From assembly GCA_913030825.1 (NCBI GenBank), contig CAJWCU010000007.1, positions 120,250 through 184,249 on the forward strand: a DNA stretch of 64,000 nt, read 5' to 3'. The position numbers were made by a program, and so were the translations under genes. Source of the stretch: an uncultured Rhodospirillaceae bacterium. Its GTDB lineage: Bacteria; Pseudomonadota; Alphaproteobacteria; Rhodospirillales; Casp-alpha2. The notes under the pieces are model-generated. The model worked only from the letters and a program-made list of their open reading frames with translations. It had not been told where the DNA came from and did no database searches. Shown one piece after another: positions 45,070-55,622 of this stretch. The first letter of the stretch is position 1; each line of letters opens with the position of its first letter.

Positions 45070-45921
45070 ATGCCGGACATGCAGCGCAAATCCTTTCGCG
45101 GCCTTTCCGCCGCCGGGGCTTTTCACGAGGTCATTTACTGGGAATGGGGACCGGCGGACGGGCCGGTGCTTCTCTGCGTTCACGGGTTGACCCGCAACGG
45201 CCGTGACTTCGACGCCGTCGCCGAACGGTTCTGTGACACCTGGCGGGTGATCTGCCCCGACGTGGTGGGGCGCGGCGAAAGCGGGCGCCTTGCAAATCCG
45301 GATCTCTACGGTACGCCGCAATACCTGGCCGATCTGACGGCGCTGATCGCGCGGCTGGACGTCGACAAGGTCTCCTGGCTGGGGACCTCCATGGGAGCCT
45401 TGCTCGGCATGTTTGCCGCCGCCGCCGGCAATACGCCGGTCGAGCGGCTGTTGATGAACGACGCCGGGCCGGTGATCTCCAAGGAATCCCTGCAACGCAT
45501 CGCCGATTATGTCGGCGGCGCACCCGATTTCGCCGACATGGCCGAGGCCGAGGCGTATCTGCGGACGGTCCATGCGCCGTTCGGGCCGCTGACCGACGAA
45601 CAATGGGCGCATCTGACGAAACACAGCATGACAGAGCGGCCCGACGGCCGCATCGCCCTGAAATACGATCCGGGAATCGCCAAACCGTTCGCCTCGGTCG
45701 TTGGCGAAGATATGGTGCTTTGGCCCGTCTGGGATGCCGTACGGTGCCCGGTGACGGTGATCCGGGGCGCGGAATCGGACCTGCTGCGCGCCGACACCCT
45801 AGCCGAAATGCAGGGCAGGGGCCCCGCGGTCACGGCCCGCGAAATTCCCGGCGTCGGCCATGCTCCGGCGCTGATGGCCGCGGATCAGTTGGACCTGATC
45901 GCGGCCTGGTTGGCGGCCTAG
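45070..45921 (+). CDS. Alpha/beta hydrolase
   Basis: 283-aa alpha/beta hydrolase with nucleophile Ser107 in LGTSMGALLGM, oxyanion region LCVHGLTRNGRDFDAVAE, and a likely catalytic histidine His264 in IPGVGHAPAL. Similar in build to the hydrolase at 11617-12483 but not a close duplicate. Its position right after the CoA-transferase gene suggests joint work on an ester or acyl substrate; that is inference. A GGAAAGGGCGAAAGGAA stretch provides a ribosome-binding site. Confidence 0.87.
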   Translation: MPDMQRKSFRGLSAAGAFHEVIYWEWGPADGPVLLCVHGLTRNGRDFDAVAERFCDTWRVICPDVVGRGESGRLANPDLYGTPQYLADLTALIARLDVDKVSWLGTSMGALLGMFAAAAGNTPVERLLMNDAGPVISKESLQRIADYVGGAPDFADMAEAEAYLRTVHAPFGPLTDEQWAHLTKHSMTERPDGRIALKYDPGIAKPFASVVGEDMVLWPVWDAVRCPVTVIRGAESDLLRADTLAEMQGRGPAVTAREIPGVGHAPALMAADQLDLIAAWLAA

Positions 45922-46009
45922 GCACCGCCTTCGATCCGGTCCCGAACCGGTTCTTCGGAGGCTTGGGCCCTACGCCGTTTTTTCCAACCACCACATACCT
46001 TTGTCTGTA

Positions 46010-46038
46010 TTGAAACGGCCGCCGTCGCCGCATACTAT
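46010..46038 (+). promoter_or_regulatory. Candidate sigma-70 promoter for cheW
   Basis: TTGAAA (46010-46015) and TACTAT (46033-46038) separated by 17 bp, 75 bp before cheW. Both hexamers are near consensus. Confidence 0.55.
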
Positions 46039-46113
46039 GCGTCCACCATCGCGTCGGCCGGGATTCCCCGTTGTTACCGGTCGCGGTGCGCTGCAACGAC
46101 TGGAGCGTTCGAC

Positions 46114-46629
46114 ATGACGGAAATTCAGGCTACGAACTCGTCCCGGGCCCTGCGCGAAGCGGAAGCCCATAACCTGGCCACCCATCCGGGCGAGGATCTC
46201 GACGATTTCGTCTCTTTCCGGGTCAAGAACCAGTTGTTCGGCATCCCGGTGCTGATGGTGCAGGACATCCTGACCCCGGACCGCATCGCCTCGATCCCGC
46301 TGGCGCCGCCGGAAGTGCGCGGCTCCATCAACCTGCGCGGCCGCATCGTCACCGTGATCGACGTGCGCGTTCGTCTGGGCCTGCCGGCGGCGAAGGAAAC
46401 CTCCGCCGAAGCAATGGGCGTGACGGTCGAACAGGACCACGAACTCTACACCCTGCTGGTCGACAGCATCGGCGACGTGGTCAGCCTGTCCAACGAATTG
46501 TACGAACGCAATCCCGCGACCCTCGATCCGGTGTGGCGCGAGTTCTCGGTCGGTGTTTATCGGCTCAAGGACGAATTGATGGTGGTGTTGGACGTTAACC
46601 GTCTGCTCAACATCCGGGCGCGGCTCTAG
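46114..46629 (+). CDS. cheW: Chemotaxis coupling protein CheW
   Basis: Scaffold protein linking chemoreceptors to CheA, 171 aa. The CheW domain runs from about 31 to 168, with FRVKNQLFGIPVLMVQDIL, PPEVRGSINLRGRIVTVIDVR and LLVDSIGDVVSLS as core motifs. The first 30 residues form an extra charged tail. It lies outside any chemotaxis cluster in this window, next to hemB, so it may be an orphan coupling protein serving receptors elsewhere. Convergent with hemB. Confidence 0.95.
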   Translation: MTEIQATNSSRALREAEAHNLATHPGEDLDDFVSFRVKNQLFGIPVLMVQDILTPDRIASIPLAPPEVRGSINLRGRIVTVIDVRVRLGLPAAKETSAEAMGVTVEQDHELYTLLVDSIGDVVSLSNELYERNPATLDPVWREFSVGVYRLKDELMVVLDVNRLLNIRARL

Positions 46630-46638
46630 CCCGCGAAC

Positions 46639-47715
<1,077 letters not shown>

Positions 47716-47871
47716 TTACTATCGTCACCGGGGCCGGATCCGGCATGCCCGCACACTGTCTTGATGGCGGCTGTGAAATATTGTTCTCTGGACCGGAGAC
47801 ACACCCAAGCCGGGGCGGGGAGCGCCCGCCGACCGGGGCCGCCCGGCCAAAATGCCGGTCAAGGACGATGA

Positions 47872-48117
47872 ATGGTCAAGGACGACGACGTTTACCTGCC
47901 GGAAGTGTTGTTCGAGTTCCATCCCCGGGGCCGGTATGTCCGGGTCAACGCCATCGATCCGCTGACCGGTGTCGAGGTCGTCTCCGTCTGCGATTCAAGC
48001 TATTCCCAGGCGATGATCGAACGGCTGGCGGTGCGCAAGCTGAAATACGTGCTGCGCAAGCGCCGCGCCCAGGCGCGAACGACGGGCCGCCCGGGACGCA
48101 CGGACCTGCTTGCCTGA
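47872..48117 (+). CDS. Small conserved protein, DUF6898-like
   Basis: 81-aa protein with no membrane segment. The text VYLPEVLFEFHPRGRYVRVNAIDPLTGVEV followed by a basic C-terminal half (RLAVRKLKYVLRKRRAQARTTG) matches a small alphaproteobacterial family that I recall as DUF6898. No function is known. It sits between hemB (divergent) and rpiB-glyA, a neighbourhood I associate with this family in Rhodospirillales. A GGTCAAGGACG-type purine stretch lies before the ATG. Confidence 0.75.
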   Translation: MVKDDDVYLPEVLFEFHPRGRYVRVNAIDPLTGVEVVSVCDSSYSQAMIERLAVRKLKYVLRKRRAQARTTGRPGRTDLLA

Positions 48118-48317
48118 TCGACCGCCGCGTCTGGTTTGTCCCCGGACAATTCATCGCTTGATTTCCGCGCCCCGTTCTTTCATTTGAATTCCCGAAACCG
48201 GGAGTTTTCAACATCTGGATCGACGTGAAGCCCTTGTGTTCGTATGGCGGCGAAAATCGAGATGTGGTATCACTGCCGCCGGACGAACGCAGACCCCAAC
48301 AGTAACGGTGAGCCCCC

Positions 48318-48761
48318 GTGAGCGCCAAACCCATCGCGATTGCCTGCGATCATGCAGGCTTTGCCCTTAAAAACGAATTGCAGCAGCAACTTAGTGATAT
48401 GGGCCATGAGGTTCTGGACCTCGGCACCAATTCCGAGGACTCCGTGGATTACCCGGATTTCGGCTTCGCCATGGCCCAGGCCATCCGTGACGGCCGGGCG
48501 GAGCAGGGGGTTTTGGTCTGCGGTTCCGGTATCGGCATCTCCATCGCCGCCAACCGCTACCCGGAAGTCCGCGCCGCGTTGATCCACGATGCCCTGGGGG
48601 CGCGGATGTGTCGCCAGCACAACGACGCCAACGTGATCTGCTTCGGGGGCCGCATGATCGGCCCCGAAACCGCCAAGGATTGCCTTAAGGCGTTCCTGGA
48701 AACCGACTTCGAAGGCGGCCGCCACGGGCGGCGCGTCGACAAGCTGTCGTCGCCGGCCTAA
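48318..48761 (+). CDS. rpiB: Ribose-5-phosphate isomerase B
   Basis: Interconverts ribose 5-phosphate and ribulose 5-phosphate. 147 aa. The start AIACDHAGFALKNELQQQL, the active-site CGSGIGISIAANR with its cysteine, and NDANVICFGGRMIG are conserved in RpiB/LacAB proteins. The start is GTG at 48318 with GGTGAGCC nearby. It precedes glyA by 86 bp; rpiB-glyA-nrdR is a frequent order in Alphaproteobacteria. Confidence 0.95.
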   Translation: MSAKPIAIACDHAGFALKNELQQQLSDMGHEVLDLGTNSEDSVDYPDFGFAMAQAIRDGRAEQGVLVCGSGIGISIAANRYPEVRAALIHDALGARMCRQHNDANVICFGGRMIGPETAKDCLKAFLETDFEGGRHGRRVDKLSSPA

Positions 48762-48847
48762 GCGCCGCCGACCGCACCGAACCCCGCCCGACGGCGACGA
48801 CGCCCGGGCGCTGACCTTGAATTTCGAGCTTAAGGACGTTCAACGAT

Positions 48848-50161
48848 ATGCCCGACGCAAATACCCCTAAATACGCGGATCCCTCGCTCAACCGCTTTTT
48901 CGAAAGCCCGCTTTCGGAGACCGATCCCGAGCTTTACGCCGCCGAGCGCGCCGAACTGGCCCGCCAGCAGGACAAGATCGAGTTGATCGCTTCGGAAAAC
49001 ATCGTCTCCCGCGCGGTCCTCGAGGCCCAGGGCGGGATCATGACCAACAAGTACGCCGAAGGGTATCCCGGACGGCGGTACTACGGCGGTTGCGAGCATG
49101 TGGATATCGCGGAAAGCCTGGCGATCGAGCGAGCCAAGAAACTGTTCAACTGCGGCTTCGTCAATGTGCAGCCCCATTCCGGCGCCCAGGCCAACGGCGC
49201 CGTCATGCTGGCCCTGATCAAGCCCGATGAATGCATCATGGGCATGTCGCTGGCCGCCGGTGGGCACCTGACCCATGGTGCGCCGCCCGCGATGTCCGGC
49301 AAATGGTTCGACGCCGTGCAGTATGGCGTGCGCAAACAGGACGCCCGCGTCGATTTCGACGAAGTCGAGGAACTGGCCCTCAAGCACAAGCCGAAGATGA
49401 TCATCGCCGGCGGTTCTGCCTATCCCCGGACCTTGGATTTCCCGAAATTCCGCGAAATCTGCGACAAGGTCGGCGCGCTGATGATGGTCGACATGGCCCA
49501 TTTCGCGGGCCTGGTCGCGGCCGGGGTGCACCCGAGCCCGTTCCCCTATGCCGATATCGCGACGACGACGACGCATAAGACGCTGCGCGGGCCGCGCGGC
49601 GGCATGATCCTGACCAACGACGAAGCGATCGCCAAGAAGATCAATTCGGCTGTTTTCCCGGGCCTGCAGGGCGGGCCGCTGATGCACGTCATCGCCGCCA
49701 AGGCCGTCGCCTTCGGTGAAGCGCTGCGCCCCGAGTTCAAGGAATATTCCCAGCGCGTCGTCGATAACGCCCGCGCCCTAGCCGATACCCTGATCTCGCG
49801 CGGCTTCGACATCGTCGCGGGCGGCACCGACACGCACCTTATGCTGGTCGACCTGCGCTCCAAGGGTCTGACCGGCGACAAGGCCGAGGCCGCCATGGAA
49901 AACGCCCGCATGACCAGCAACAAGAACGGCGTGCCGTTCGATCCGGAAAAGCCGACGGTGACCTCGGGCGTGCGACTCGGCACCCCGGCGGGCACGACGC
50001 GGGGCTTCGGCACCGACGAATTCAAGCAGATCGGCAACCTGATCGCCGACGTGCTGGACGGCCTGGCCGCCAATCCGAACGACAATTCGGCGGCTGAGCA
50101 GGCGGCGGCGGAAGCCGTCGGCAAACTTTGCGCCAATTTCCCGATCTACGAGACCCGGTAA
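48848..50161 (+). CDS. glyA: Serine hydroxymethyltransferase
   Basis: PLP enzyme that moves the one-carbon group between serine and tetrahydrofolate. The PLP lysine is in [14 protein letters not shown], and the [36 protein letters not shown] and HSGAQAN motifs are intact. 437 aa, slightly longer than E. coli GlyA at the N-terminus (starts before [13 protein letters not shown]). Upstream of nrdR by 102 bp. Supplies glycine and one-carbon units for purines and thymidylate. Confidence 0.97.
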   Translation: MPDANTPKYADPSLNRFFESPLSETDPELYAAERAELARQQDKIELIASENIVSRAVLEAQGGIMTNKYAEGYPGRRYYGGCEHVDIAESLAIERAKKLFNCGFVNVQPHSGAQANGAVMLALIKPDECIMGMSLAAGGHLTHGAPPAMSGKWFDAVQYGVRKQDARVDFDEVEELALKHKPKMIIAGGSAYPRTLDFPKFREICDKVGALMMVDMAHFAGLVAAGVHPSPFPYADIATTTTHKTLRGPRGGMILTNDEAIAKKINSAVFPGLQGGPLMHVIAAKAVAFGEALRPEFKEYSQRVVDNARALADTLISRGFDIVAGGTDTHLMLVDLRSKGLTGDKAEAAMENARMTSNKNGVPFDPEKPTVTSGVRLGTPAGTTRGFGTDEFKQIGNLIADVLDGLAANPNDNSAAEQAAAEAVGKLCANFPIYETR

Positions 50162-50263
50162 CGGCTTGTTTAGAACCGGGCGGTAAAAAGACGCACAAGA
50201 TATTGATGCCGGGCTGGGGGATCACCCCGCCGGCGCTCAGGGGAACTGGGGAGAAAACGACAG

Positions 50264-50722
50264 ATGCGGTGCCCTTTTTGCGGACATGACGATTCACAGG
50301 TCAAGGACTCCCGCCCGACGGAAGACGGCTCGGCCGTTCGCCGCCGCCGGTTCTGCCCGGCCTGCGGCGCCCGTTGGACGACCTTCGAGCGCGTGCAGTT
50401 GCGCGAACTGGTGGTCGTCAAGAAGGACGGCGAGAAGATTCCCTTCGACCGCGAGAAGCTGTCCAAATCCCTGCACATCGCGTTGCGCAAGCGGCCAATA
50501 GACGAAGACCGCATAGAGCGGATCGTCAACTCCATACAGCGCCGTCTGGAAACCCTGGGCGAGAACGAAATCCCGTCCAAGGTGATCGGCGAAATGGTCA
50601 TGGAAAACCTGGCCAACCTGGATCAGGTCGCCTATGTCCGCTTCGCCTCCGTCTACCGAAACTTCCGCGAGGCCAAAGACTTCGAGGCTTTCGTTGAGAA
50701 TTTAGGTGGTGAAGACGAATAA
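50264..50722 (+). CDS. nrdR: Transcriptional repressor NrdR
   Basis: ATP/dATP-sensing repressor of ribonucleotide reductase genes. The zinc ribbon uses Cys3, Cys6, Cys31 and Cys34 ([10 protein letters not shown] and [11 protein letters not shown]), followed by an ATP-cone domain (about 49-139, [20 protein letters not shown]). 152 aa. It overlaps ribD by 17 bp and heads the riboflavin operon, the usual nrdR-ribD order. No NrdR boxes are seen here, as expected since its targets lie elsewhere. Confidence 0.96.
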   Translation: MRCPFCGHDDSQVKDSRPTEDGSAVRRRRFCPACGARWTTFERVQLRELVVVKKDGEKIPFDREKLSKSLHIALRKRPIDEDRIERIVNSIQRRLETLGENEIPSKVIGEMVMENLANLDQVAYVRFASVYRNFREAKDFEAFVENLGGEDE

Positions 50723-51863
50723 TCCCTTTACCAAGCAAGACCGCCGTTTCATGGGCCTGGCCATCGGCCTGGCCCGGCGCGGTTTGGGCAATACCTGGCC
50801 CAACCCGGCGGTCGGCTGCGTCCTGGTCCGCCCGGACCTGGGAACTGCCGATAACGGCGGGCGTATCGTCGGTCGCGGCTGGACCCAGCCCGGCGGGCGC
50901 CCCCATGCGGAAACGCAGGCTCTCGGGCGTGCCGGGGACCTCGCCAAGGGGGCGACGGCCTATGTCACCTTGGAACCCTGCTGTCATACCGGCAAGACAG
51001 GTCCCTGCACCCAGGCGCTGATCGGCGCCGGGGTTGCCCGCGTCGTCGTCGCCATGGAAGATCCTGACCCCAGAGTCGCGGGGCAGGGGCTCACCGAATT
51101 GAAAGAGGCGGGCGTAGGCGTCGATCTCGGCCTGGACGAAGACCAGGCCCGCGAGGTCAACGCCGGATTCATCATACGTGTTACCGAAGGGCGTCCACTG
51201 GTCTCCCTCAAAGCCGCCAGCAGCCTGGACGGCCGTATCGCCGCCGCCGGCGGTGACAGCAAATGGGTAACCTCGGGTGCGGCGCGGGCACGCGGCCATC
51301 TGATGCGGGCGCAATCGGATGCGATCCTGGTCGGCATCGGCACGGTTCTCGCCGACGATCCGGAACTGACCTGTCGCCTGCCGGGTATGGAAGACCGGTC
51401 CCCGGCGCGGGTCGTGCTGGACAGCCGCCTTCGGACGCCGTCGGATGGCAAACTCGTCGCGACGGCGAACGATATCCCGCTTTGGATCGTCACGGTGCCC
51501 GACGCCTCGAAAGAAGCGGCACAAGCCTTGGAAGCCAAGGGCGCTCAGGTCGTCCGCGTCACCGCCGGGGAAGGCGGTCGCCCCGAACCGGCCGCAGTCC
51601 TGGCCGCACTGGCCGATGCCGGGATCACGCGCCTTTTGATCGAAGGCGGTGGCTCGGTCGCCGCCGGATTCTTGAAATCCGGGCTGATCGATCGTCTGGC
51701 TTGGTTCCACGCGCCGGTCGTCGTCGGCGCCGACGGCATTCCCGCCGTCGCCCCCCTTTCTGTGGCGACCATGAACGATGCGCTGCGCTTCGACCGCCTG
51801 AGCATGGAACAGATCGGCGACGACATTCTGGAAGTGCTGGCGATCCGCGCCCGACCGGCGTAA
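50706..51863 (+). CDS. ribD: Bifunctional riboflavin deaminase/reductase RibD
   Basis: Performs the second and third steps of riboflavin synthesis. The N-terminal deaminase has zinc ligands His67 (with Glu69) in RPHAETQAL and Cys92/Cys101 in [13 protein letters not shown]. The C-terminal reductase domain (about 155-380) includes [14 protein letters not shown] and [14 protein letters not shown]. Start is a GTG at 50706, or the next codon, also GTG, inside the end of nrdR, so translation is coupled. 385 aa. Confidence 0.95.
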   Translation: MVKTNNPFTKQDRRFMGLAIGLARRGLGNTWPNPAVGCVLVRPDLGTADNGGRIVGRGWTQPGGRPHAETQALGRAGDLAKGATAYVTLEPCCHTGKTGPCTQALIGAGVARVVVAMEDPDPRVAGQGLTELKEAGVGVDLGLDEDQAREVNAGFIIRVTEGRPLVSLKAASSLDGRIAAAGGDSKWVTSGAARARGHLMRAQSDAILVGIGTVLADDPELTCRLPGMEDRSPARVVLDSRLRTPSDGKLVATANDIPLWIVTVPDASKEAAQALEAKGAQVVRVTAGEGGRPEPAAVLAALADAGITRLLIEGGGSVAAGFLKSGLIDRLAWFHAPVVVGADGIPAVAPLSVATMNDALRFDRLSMEQIGDDILEVLAIRARPA

Positions 51864-51872
51864 GAAACACCC

Positions 51873-52472
51873 ATGTTTACCGGAATCATTACAGACATCG
51901 GCCGCGTTCGCGCCCTTGAGGACGCCGACGACGGCCGCATCGAAATCGAGACCGCCTTCGACACCGCCGGCATCGACATCGGCGCGTCGGTCGCATGTTC
52001 GGGCTGCTGCCTGACGGTGGTCGAAAAAGGCCCCGGTTGGATGGCCTTCGAGGCCTCCGGCGAGACCCGGCGTCTGACGACGTTGGGCGGCTGGGCCGAA
52101 GGGACCGCGGTTAACCTGGAACGGGCGCTGAAGGCCGGGGACGAACTGGGCGGGCACATCGTGTCGGGCCATGTCGACGGCCTGGCCGAACTGGTCGCGC
52201 GGGAGCCCGAGGGAGAGTCCCTCAAACTCACATTCCGCGCGCCCGATGCCTTGGCGCCGTTCATCGCGGCCAAGGGATCGGTTACCCTCGACGGCGTCTC
52301 GCTGACCGTCAATTCGGTTGAAAACCGGGACTTCACGGTCAACATCATTCCCCACACCCAGGATCAGACGACCCTCGGCGGCCTCGCCGTCGGCATGGCG
52401 GTGAACCTGGAAATCGACATGCTGGCGCGCTATGTTGCGCGCCTTATCCAGACGAGCGGTGAAGCCCCTTGA
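51873..52472 (+). CDS. ribE: Riboflavin synthase, alpha subunit
   Basis: Last step of riboflavin synthesis, dismutating two lumazines. Two similar lumazine-binding halves are visible: MFTGIITDIGRV with VACSGCCLTVV in the first, and GGHIVSGHVDGLAEL with GSVTLDGVSLTVNSVE in the second. 199 aa, normal. It begins 9 bp after ribD and overlaps the TTG start of ribB by 4 bp. Confidence 0.96.
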   Translation: MFTGIITDIGRVRALEDADDGRIEIETAFDTAGIDIGASVACSGCCLTVVEKGPGWMAFEASGETRRLTTLGGWAEGTAVNLERALKAGDELGGHIVSGHVDGLAELVAREPEGESLKLTFRAPDALAPFIAAKGSVTLDGVSLTVNSVENRDFTVNIIPHTQDQTTLGGLAVGMAVNLEIDMLARYVARLIQTSGEAP

Positions 52473-53617
52473 AATTACAAGACGTTAACGCCTACGACAG
52501 CATTCTCTCGCCGATCGAGGACATCATCGAGGACGCCCGCAACGGGCGCATGTTCATCCTGGTCGACGACGAAGAACGGGAGAACGAAGGCGACCTGGTG
52601 ATCCCGGCCCAGATGGCGACGCCGGACGCCGTCAACTTCATGGCGCGCTTCGGGCGCGGCCTGATCTGTCTGGCGCTGACCCGCGACCGGGTCGAAAAGC
52701 TGAACCTGCCGCATATGAGCCGCACCAATTCGTCGCGCCATCAGACGGCCTTTACGGTCTCGATCGAGGCGCGGGAAGGCGTGACCACGGGCATTTCCGC
52801 CTCGGACCGGGCGCGCACCATCGCCGTCGCCATCGATCCGGCGCGGGGTGCTGCCGATATCGCGACGCCGGGCCATATCTTCCCGCTGGAAGCCCGCGAC
52901 GGCGGCACGCTGGTCCGCGCCGGCCATACGGAAGCGGCGGTCGACGTGGCGCGTCTGGCGGGGCTCAACGCGTCCGGCGTGATCTGCGAGATCATGAACG
53001 ACGACGGCACCATGGCCCGCATGCCCGATCTTGTAAGCTTCGCGCAGCATCACGGCCTGAAGATCGCCACCATCGCCGACCTGATCGCCTATCGGCGCAA
53101 ACACGACCGCCTGGTCCACCGCATTCTGGAAGCGCCCTTCGATACCCGCCATGGCGGTACCTTCAACATGGTGATCTATGAAAACACCGTGGCTTATGCC
53201 GAACACATCGCCCTGGTGAAGGGCGACGTGACCAGCGGCGGGCCGGTCCCCGTGCGGATGCATGCCCTGAACGTTTTGGAAGACGTCCTGGGCGATACGT
53301 CGCGGGGCACGGACGGCTTGCTGCAGCGGTCCATGGAAATGATCGGCGAAATGGGTCGGGGCGTGATCGTTCTGATCCGTGAGCCCATGCCGACCAGCCT
53401 TTCCGATCGGGTCAAGGCCAAGCTGGGCGAGGGCGACAAGTCGCAAGCGCAACCGGGCGGCCAACTTCGCGATTACGGCGTCGGCGCACAGATTTTGACG
53501 GACCTCGGCATCTCCGAAATGGTCCTGTTGTCCAATTCCGACAAAACCATCGTCGGCCTGGACGGGCACGGTCTGACCATCACCGGCCGCCAAGCCATCG
53601 AAAGGGACGGCTTATGA
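52469..53617 (+). CDS. ribB: 3,4-dihydroxy-2-butanone 4-phosphate synthase fused to a degenerate GTP cyclohydrolase II-like domain
   Basis: N-terminal domain (about 8-212) is a complete Rib[16 protein letters not shown], the [11 protein letters not shown] strand and [16 protein letters not shown] are present, making the four-carbon precursor of riboflavin. The C-terminal part (about 215-382) follows the RibA fold ([46 protein letters not shown]) but has no Cys-x-Cys zinc motif, since the segment reads [19 protein letters not shown]. It is therefore unlikely to be an active GTP cyclohydrolase II. Such fusions have been described in Proteobacteria as RibBX. Start TTG at 52469; 382 aa. Confidence 0.92.
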   Translation: MKLQDVNAYDSILSPIEDIIEDARNGRMFILVDDEERENEGDLVIPAQMATPDAVNFMARFGRGLICLALTRDRVEKLNLPHMSRTNSSRHQTAFTVSIEAREGVTTGISASDRARTIAVAIDPARGAADIATPGHIFPLEARDGGTLVRAGHTEAAVDVARLAGLNASGVICEIMNDDGTMARMPDLVSFAQHHGLKIATIADLIAYRRKHDRLVHRILEAPFDTRHGGTFNMVIYENTVAYAEHIALVKGDVTSGGPVPVRMHALNVLEDVLGDTSRGTDGLLQRSMEMIGEMGRGVIVLIREPMPTSLSDRVKAKLGEGDKSQAQPGGQLRDYGVGAQILTDLGISEMVLLSNSDKTIVGLDGHGLTITGRQAIERDGL

Positions 53618-54066
53618 GCCCCGCCGACGCCAAGAGGCCGGATCGGGTCCTGATCGTTGAATCCCGCTATTACCCGGAAATCGCGGACGGCCTGATCGCC
53701 GGTGCGCTGCCGTTGCTCGAAGAGGCCGGCCTTCACCACGAACGCCTGGAAGTACCGGGCGTGTTCGAAATCCCCGCCGCCGTACGCCACGCGGCCTTTG
53801 GCGGGAATTACGCGGGGTTCCTGACCTTCGGCTGCGTGATCCGGGGTGAAACCACCCATTACGACCACATTTGCGAGGAAGCCAGCCGCGCGATCATGGA
53901 TCTGACGATGCGCGACAGCCTGGCGCTCGGTTTCGGAATCCTGACCTGCGAAACCATGGATCAGGCCATCGTCCGGGCCGATCCCAAGGGTAAGAACAAG
54001 GGCGCCGAGGCGGCCCGCGCCTGCATCGCCATGATCGGCGTCAAACGCCGCTTCGACGGAGCGTAA
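53614..54066 (+). CDS. ribH: 6,7-dimethyl-8-ribityllumazine synthase
   Basis: Condenses the RibB product with the RibD product to give the lumazine substrate of riboflavin synthase. 150 aa. Motifs LIVESRYYPEIADGLIAGAL, VPGVFEIPAA, GCVIRGETTHYDHICEEASRAI and FGILTCETMDQAIVRA match lumazine synthases. The ATG overlaps the ribB stop by 4 bp. Followed by nusB 6 bp later, the common ribH-nusB pair. Confidence 0.96.
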   Translation: MSPADAKRPDRVLIVESRYYPEIADGLIAGALPLLEEAGLHHERLEVPGVFEIPAAVRHAAFGGNYAGFLTFGCVIRGETTHYDHICEEASRAIMDLTMRDSLALGFGILTCETMDQAIVRADPKGKNKGAEAARACIAMIGVKRRFDGA

Positions 54067-54072
54067 AAGACC

Positions 54073-54585
54073 ATGAACAGCACCGCCCGTTCCGCACCGC
54101 TCAGCGCCGCGCGCCTTGCCGCCGTACAGGCGCTTTATGAAATGGACCTGGCCGGCGCCGGGGCCGATCCGGTTTTGGAAGCCATCATGGCGGAACGCTG
54201 GTCCATGGGGGCCGCCGACGATACGGATGGCGGCGCCGTCCCCAGTGACGATAACGGTGGGTTCACCCCGCCGGATCAGGACCTGTTGAAGGAACTTGTC
54301 GCCGGGGTCAGTAGTGATCTTGAGAATGTCGACCGATATCTGAAAATGGCGCTAAACCACCCGCATACGGTGGAATCCCTGGAAACGCTGCTGCGCGCCG
54401 TGTTGCGCGCCGCCGCCTATGAAATGGCCAAGCGGCCGCAGGTCCCCGCCGTCGTCGTGATCAAGGAATACGTCGACGTCGCCGATGCGTTCTTCGACGG
54501 CCGCGAACCGGCCCTGGTCAATGGGTTCCTGGATCATCTCGGCCGCGAACTTCGTCCGGCGGAATTTAACGCCTCGGGCGCCTGA
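54073..54585 (+). CDS. nusB: Transcription antitermination factor NusB
   Basis: RNA-binding helical protein that, with NusE/S10, recognises boxA in rRNA operons and prevents early termination. The start SAARLAAVQALYEMDLAG and the later LLRAVLRAAAYEMA and VVIKEYVDVADAFFDGREPALVNGFLDHL-type segment are diagnostic. 170 aa, longer than E. coli NusB (139 aa) because of an acidic insertion (about 47-75, rich in Asp and Gly). Placed between ribH and thiL, as in many Alphaproteobacteria. Confidence 0.95.
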   Translation: MNSTARSAPLSAARLAAVQALYEMDLAGAGADPVLEAIMAERWSMGAADDTDGGAVPSDDNGGFTPPDQDLLKELVAGVSSDLENVDRYLKMALNHPHTVESLETLLRAVLRAAAYEMAKRPQVPAVVVIKEYVDVADAFFDGREPALVNGFLDHLGRELRPAEFNASGA

Positions 54586-54593
54586 TCGAAGCC

Positions 54594-55589
54594 ATGGCGC
54601 TGTCGGAATTCGATCTGATCGCGCGCTACTTCCGGCCCCTGACCGAGGGACGGGCCGAAGCCCTTAATCTTCTCGACGATGCGGCCGTCATCACGCCGCC
54701 CGCGGGCCGGCAATTGGTCGTGACGACCGACGCACTGGTCGCCGGTCGGCATTTCCTGGCGGATGGCGACCCGGCCGGCCTGGCCCACAAAGCGCTAGGC
54801 GTCAATCTTTCCGACCTCGCGGCCATGGGGGCCGAGGTCTATGGCTATCCCCTGGCATTGGCGGCGCCCAAGCCGCTGTCCGAAGACTGGCTTGCCGGGT
54901 TTGCGGCGGGCTTGGGCGAGGTCCAGGCGGCGCATGGAATTTTCCTGCTGGGGGGCGATACGGTCGGCACCGAGGGACCGCTGACACTCTCCGTCACGGC
55001 CATGGGTTGGGTGCCGCAAGGCGGTGCCCTGACCCGCGGCGGCGCGCGTTCCGGCGACGCTGTCTATCTTTCCGGTACGGTCGGTGATGCGGCCCTGGGC
55101 CTGTTGGTTGCACAGGACAGCCGCAATCTGGCGGGGCAGGCGGGGGACGCCTTTCTCAAGGACCGCTACGAGCGCCCGCAACCGCGCACCTCGTTGGGGC
55201 CGCGCCTGGTCGGCCTGGCCACGGCCTGCCTCGACGTTTCCGACGGACTGGCCGCCGACGTCGGGCATATCGCCGAGGTCTCGAACCTGGGCACCGAGAT
55301 CGACGCCGCCAATTTGCCGTTGTCCGAAGCGGCGCGGGCGGCGCTGGAGGGCGATCCGGCACTGTTGTCCCGAATCGTCACCGGCGGTGACGATTACGAA
55401 CTGGCTTTTTGTCTGCCCGACACCGTCGAAGCGGCGGCGGAAGTGAAAAAACTGGCCGCCGAAACGGGCATTGAGCTGACTCGCATCGGCACGATGACGG
55501 CCCCGCCGGAAAGCGGTCCCCGGGTCCGCGTCCTGGGGCCGAGCGGTGCGCCGCTCGACCTGCAATCCGGCGGGTTCACGCATTTCTAG
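54594..55589 (+). CDS. thiL: Thiamine-monophosphate kinase
   Basis: Makes thiamine diphosphate, the cofactor used by the E1 subunit encoded earlier in this window. The start LSEFDLIARYFRPL, the metal-binding DDAAVI, TTDALVAGRHF and LSDLAAMGA, and the later LDVSDGLAADVGHIAE and GGDDYELAF motifs are those of ThiL. 331 aa. It begins 8 bp after nusB. Confidence 0.96.
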   Translation: MALSEFDLIARYFRPLTEGRAEALNLLDDAAVITPPAGRQLVVTTDALVAGRHFLADGDPAGLAHKALGVNLSDLAAMGAEVYGYPLALAAPKPLSEDWLAGFAAGLGEVQAAHGIFLLGGDTVGTEGPLTLSVTAMGWVPQGGALTRGGARSGDAVYLSGTVGDAALGLLVAQDSRNLAGQAGDAFLKDRYERPQPRTSLGPRLVGLATACLDVSDGLAADVGHIAEVSNLGTEIDAANLPLSEAARAALEGDPALLSRIVTGGDDYELAFCLPDTVEAAAEVKKLAAETGIELTRIGTMTAPPESGPRVRVLGPSGAPLDLQSGGFTHF

Positions 55590-55622
55590 ACCCCGGCCCG
55601 AAGCTCGGCTAAACCTGTCGCC

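Noticed and set aside
43632..45089. A long leftward open frame continues the penicillin acylase frame for 486 more codons, antisense to the CoA-transferase gene.
   Set aside because: The extension has no family features and is rich in Arg, Gly and Asp as expected of antisense frames in GC-rich DNA; the real protein starts with a membrane segment at 43631.
50162..50263. Possible FMN riboswitch before the riboflavin genes.
   Set aside because: The gap before nrdR is only about 100 bp and shows none of the conserved RFN-element blocks; the rib genes overlap each other with no room for one.
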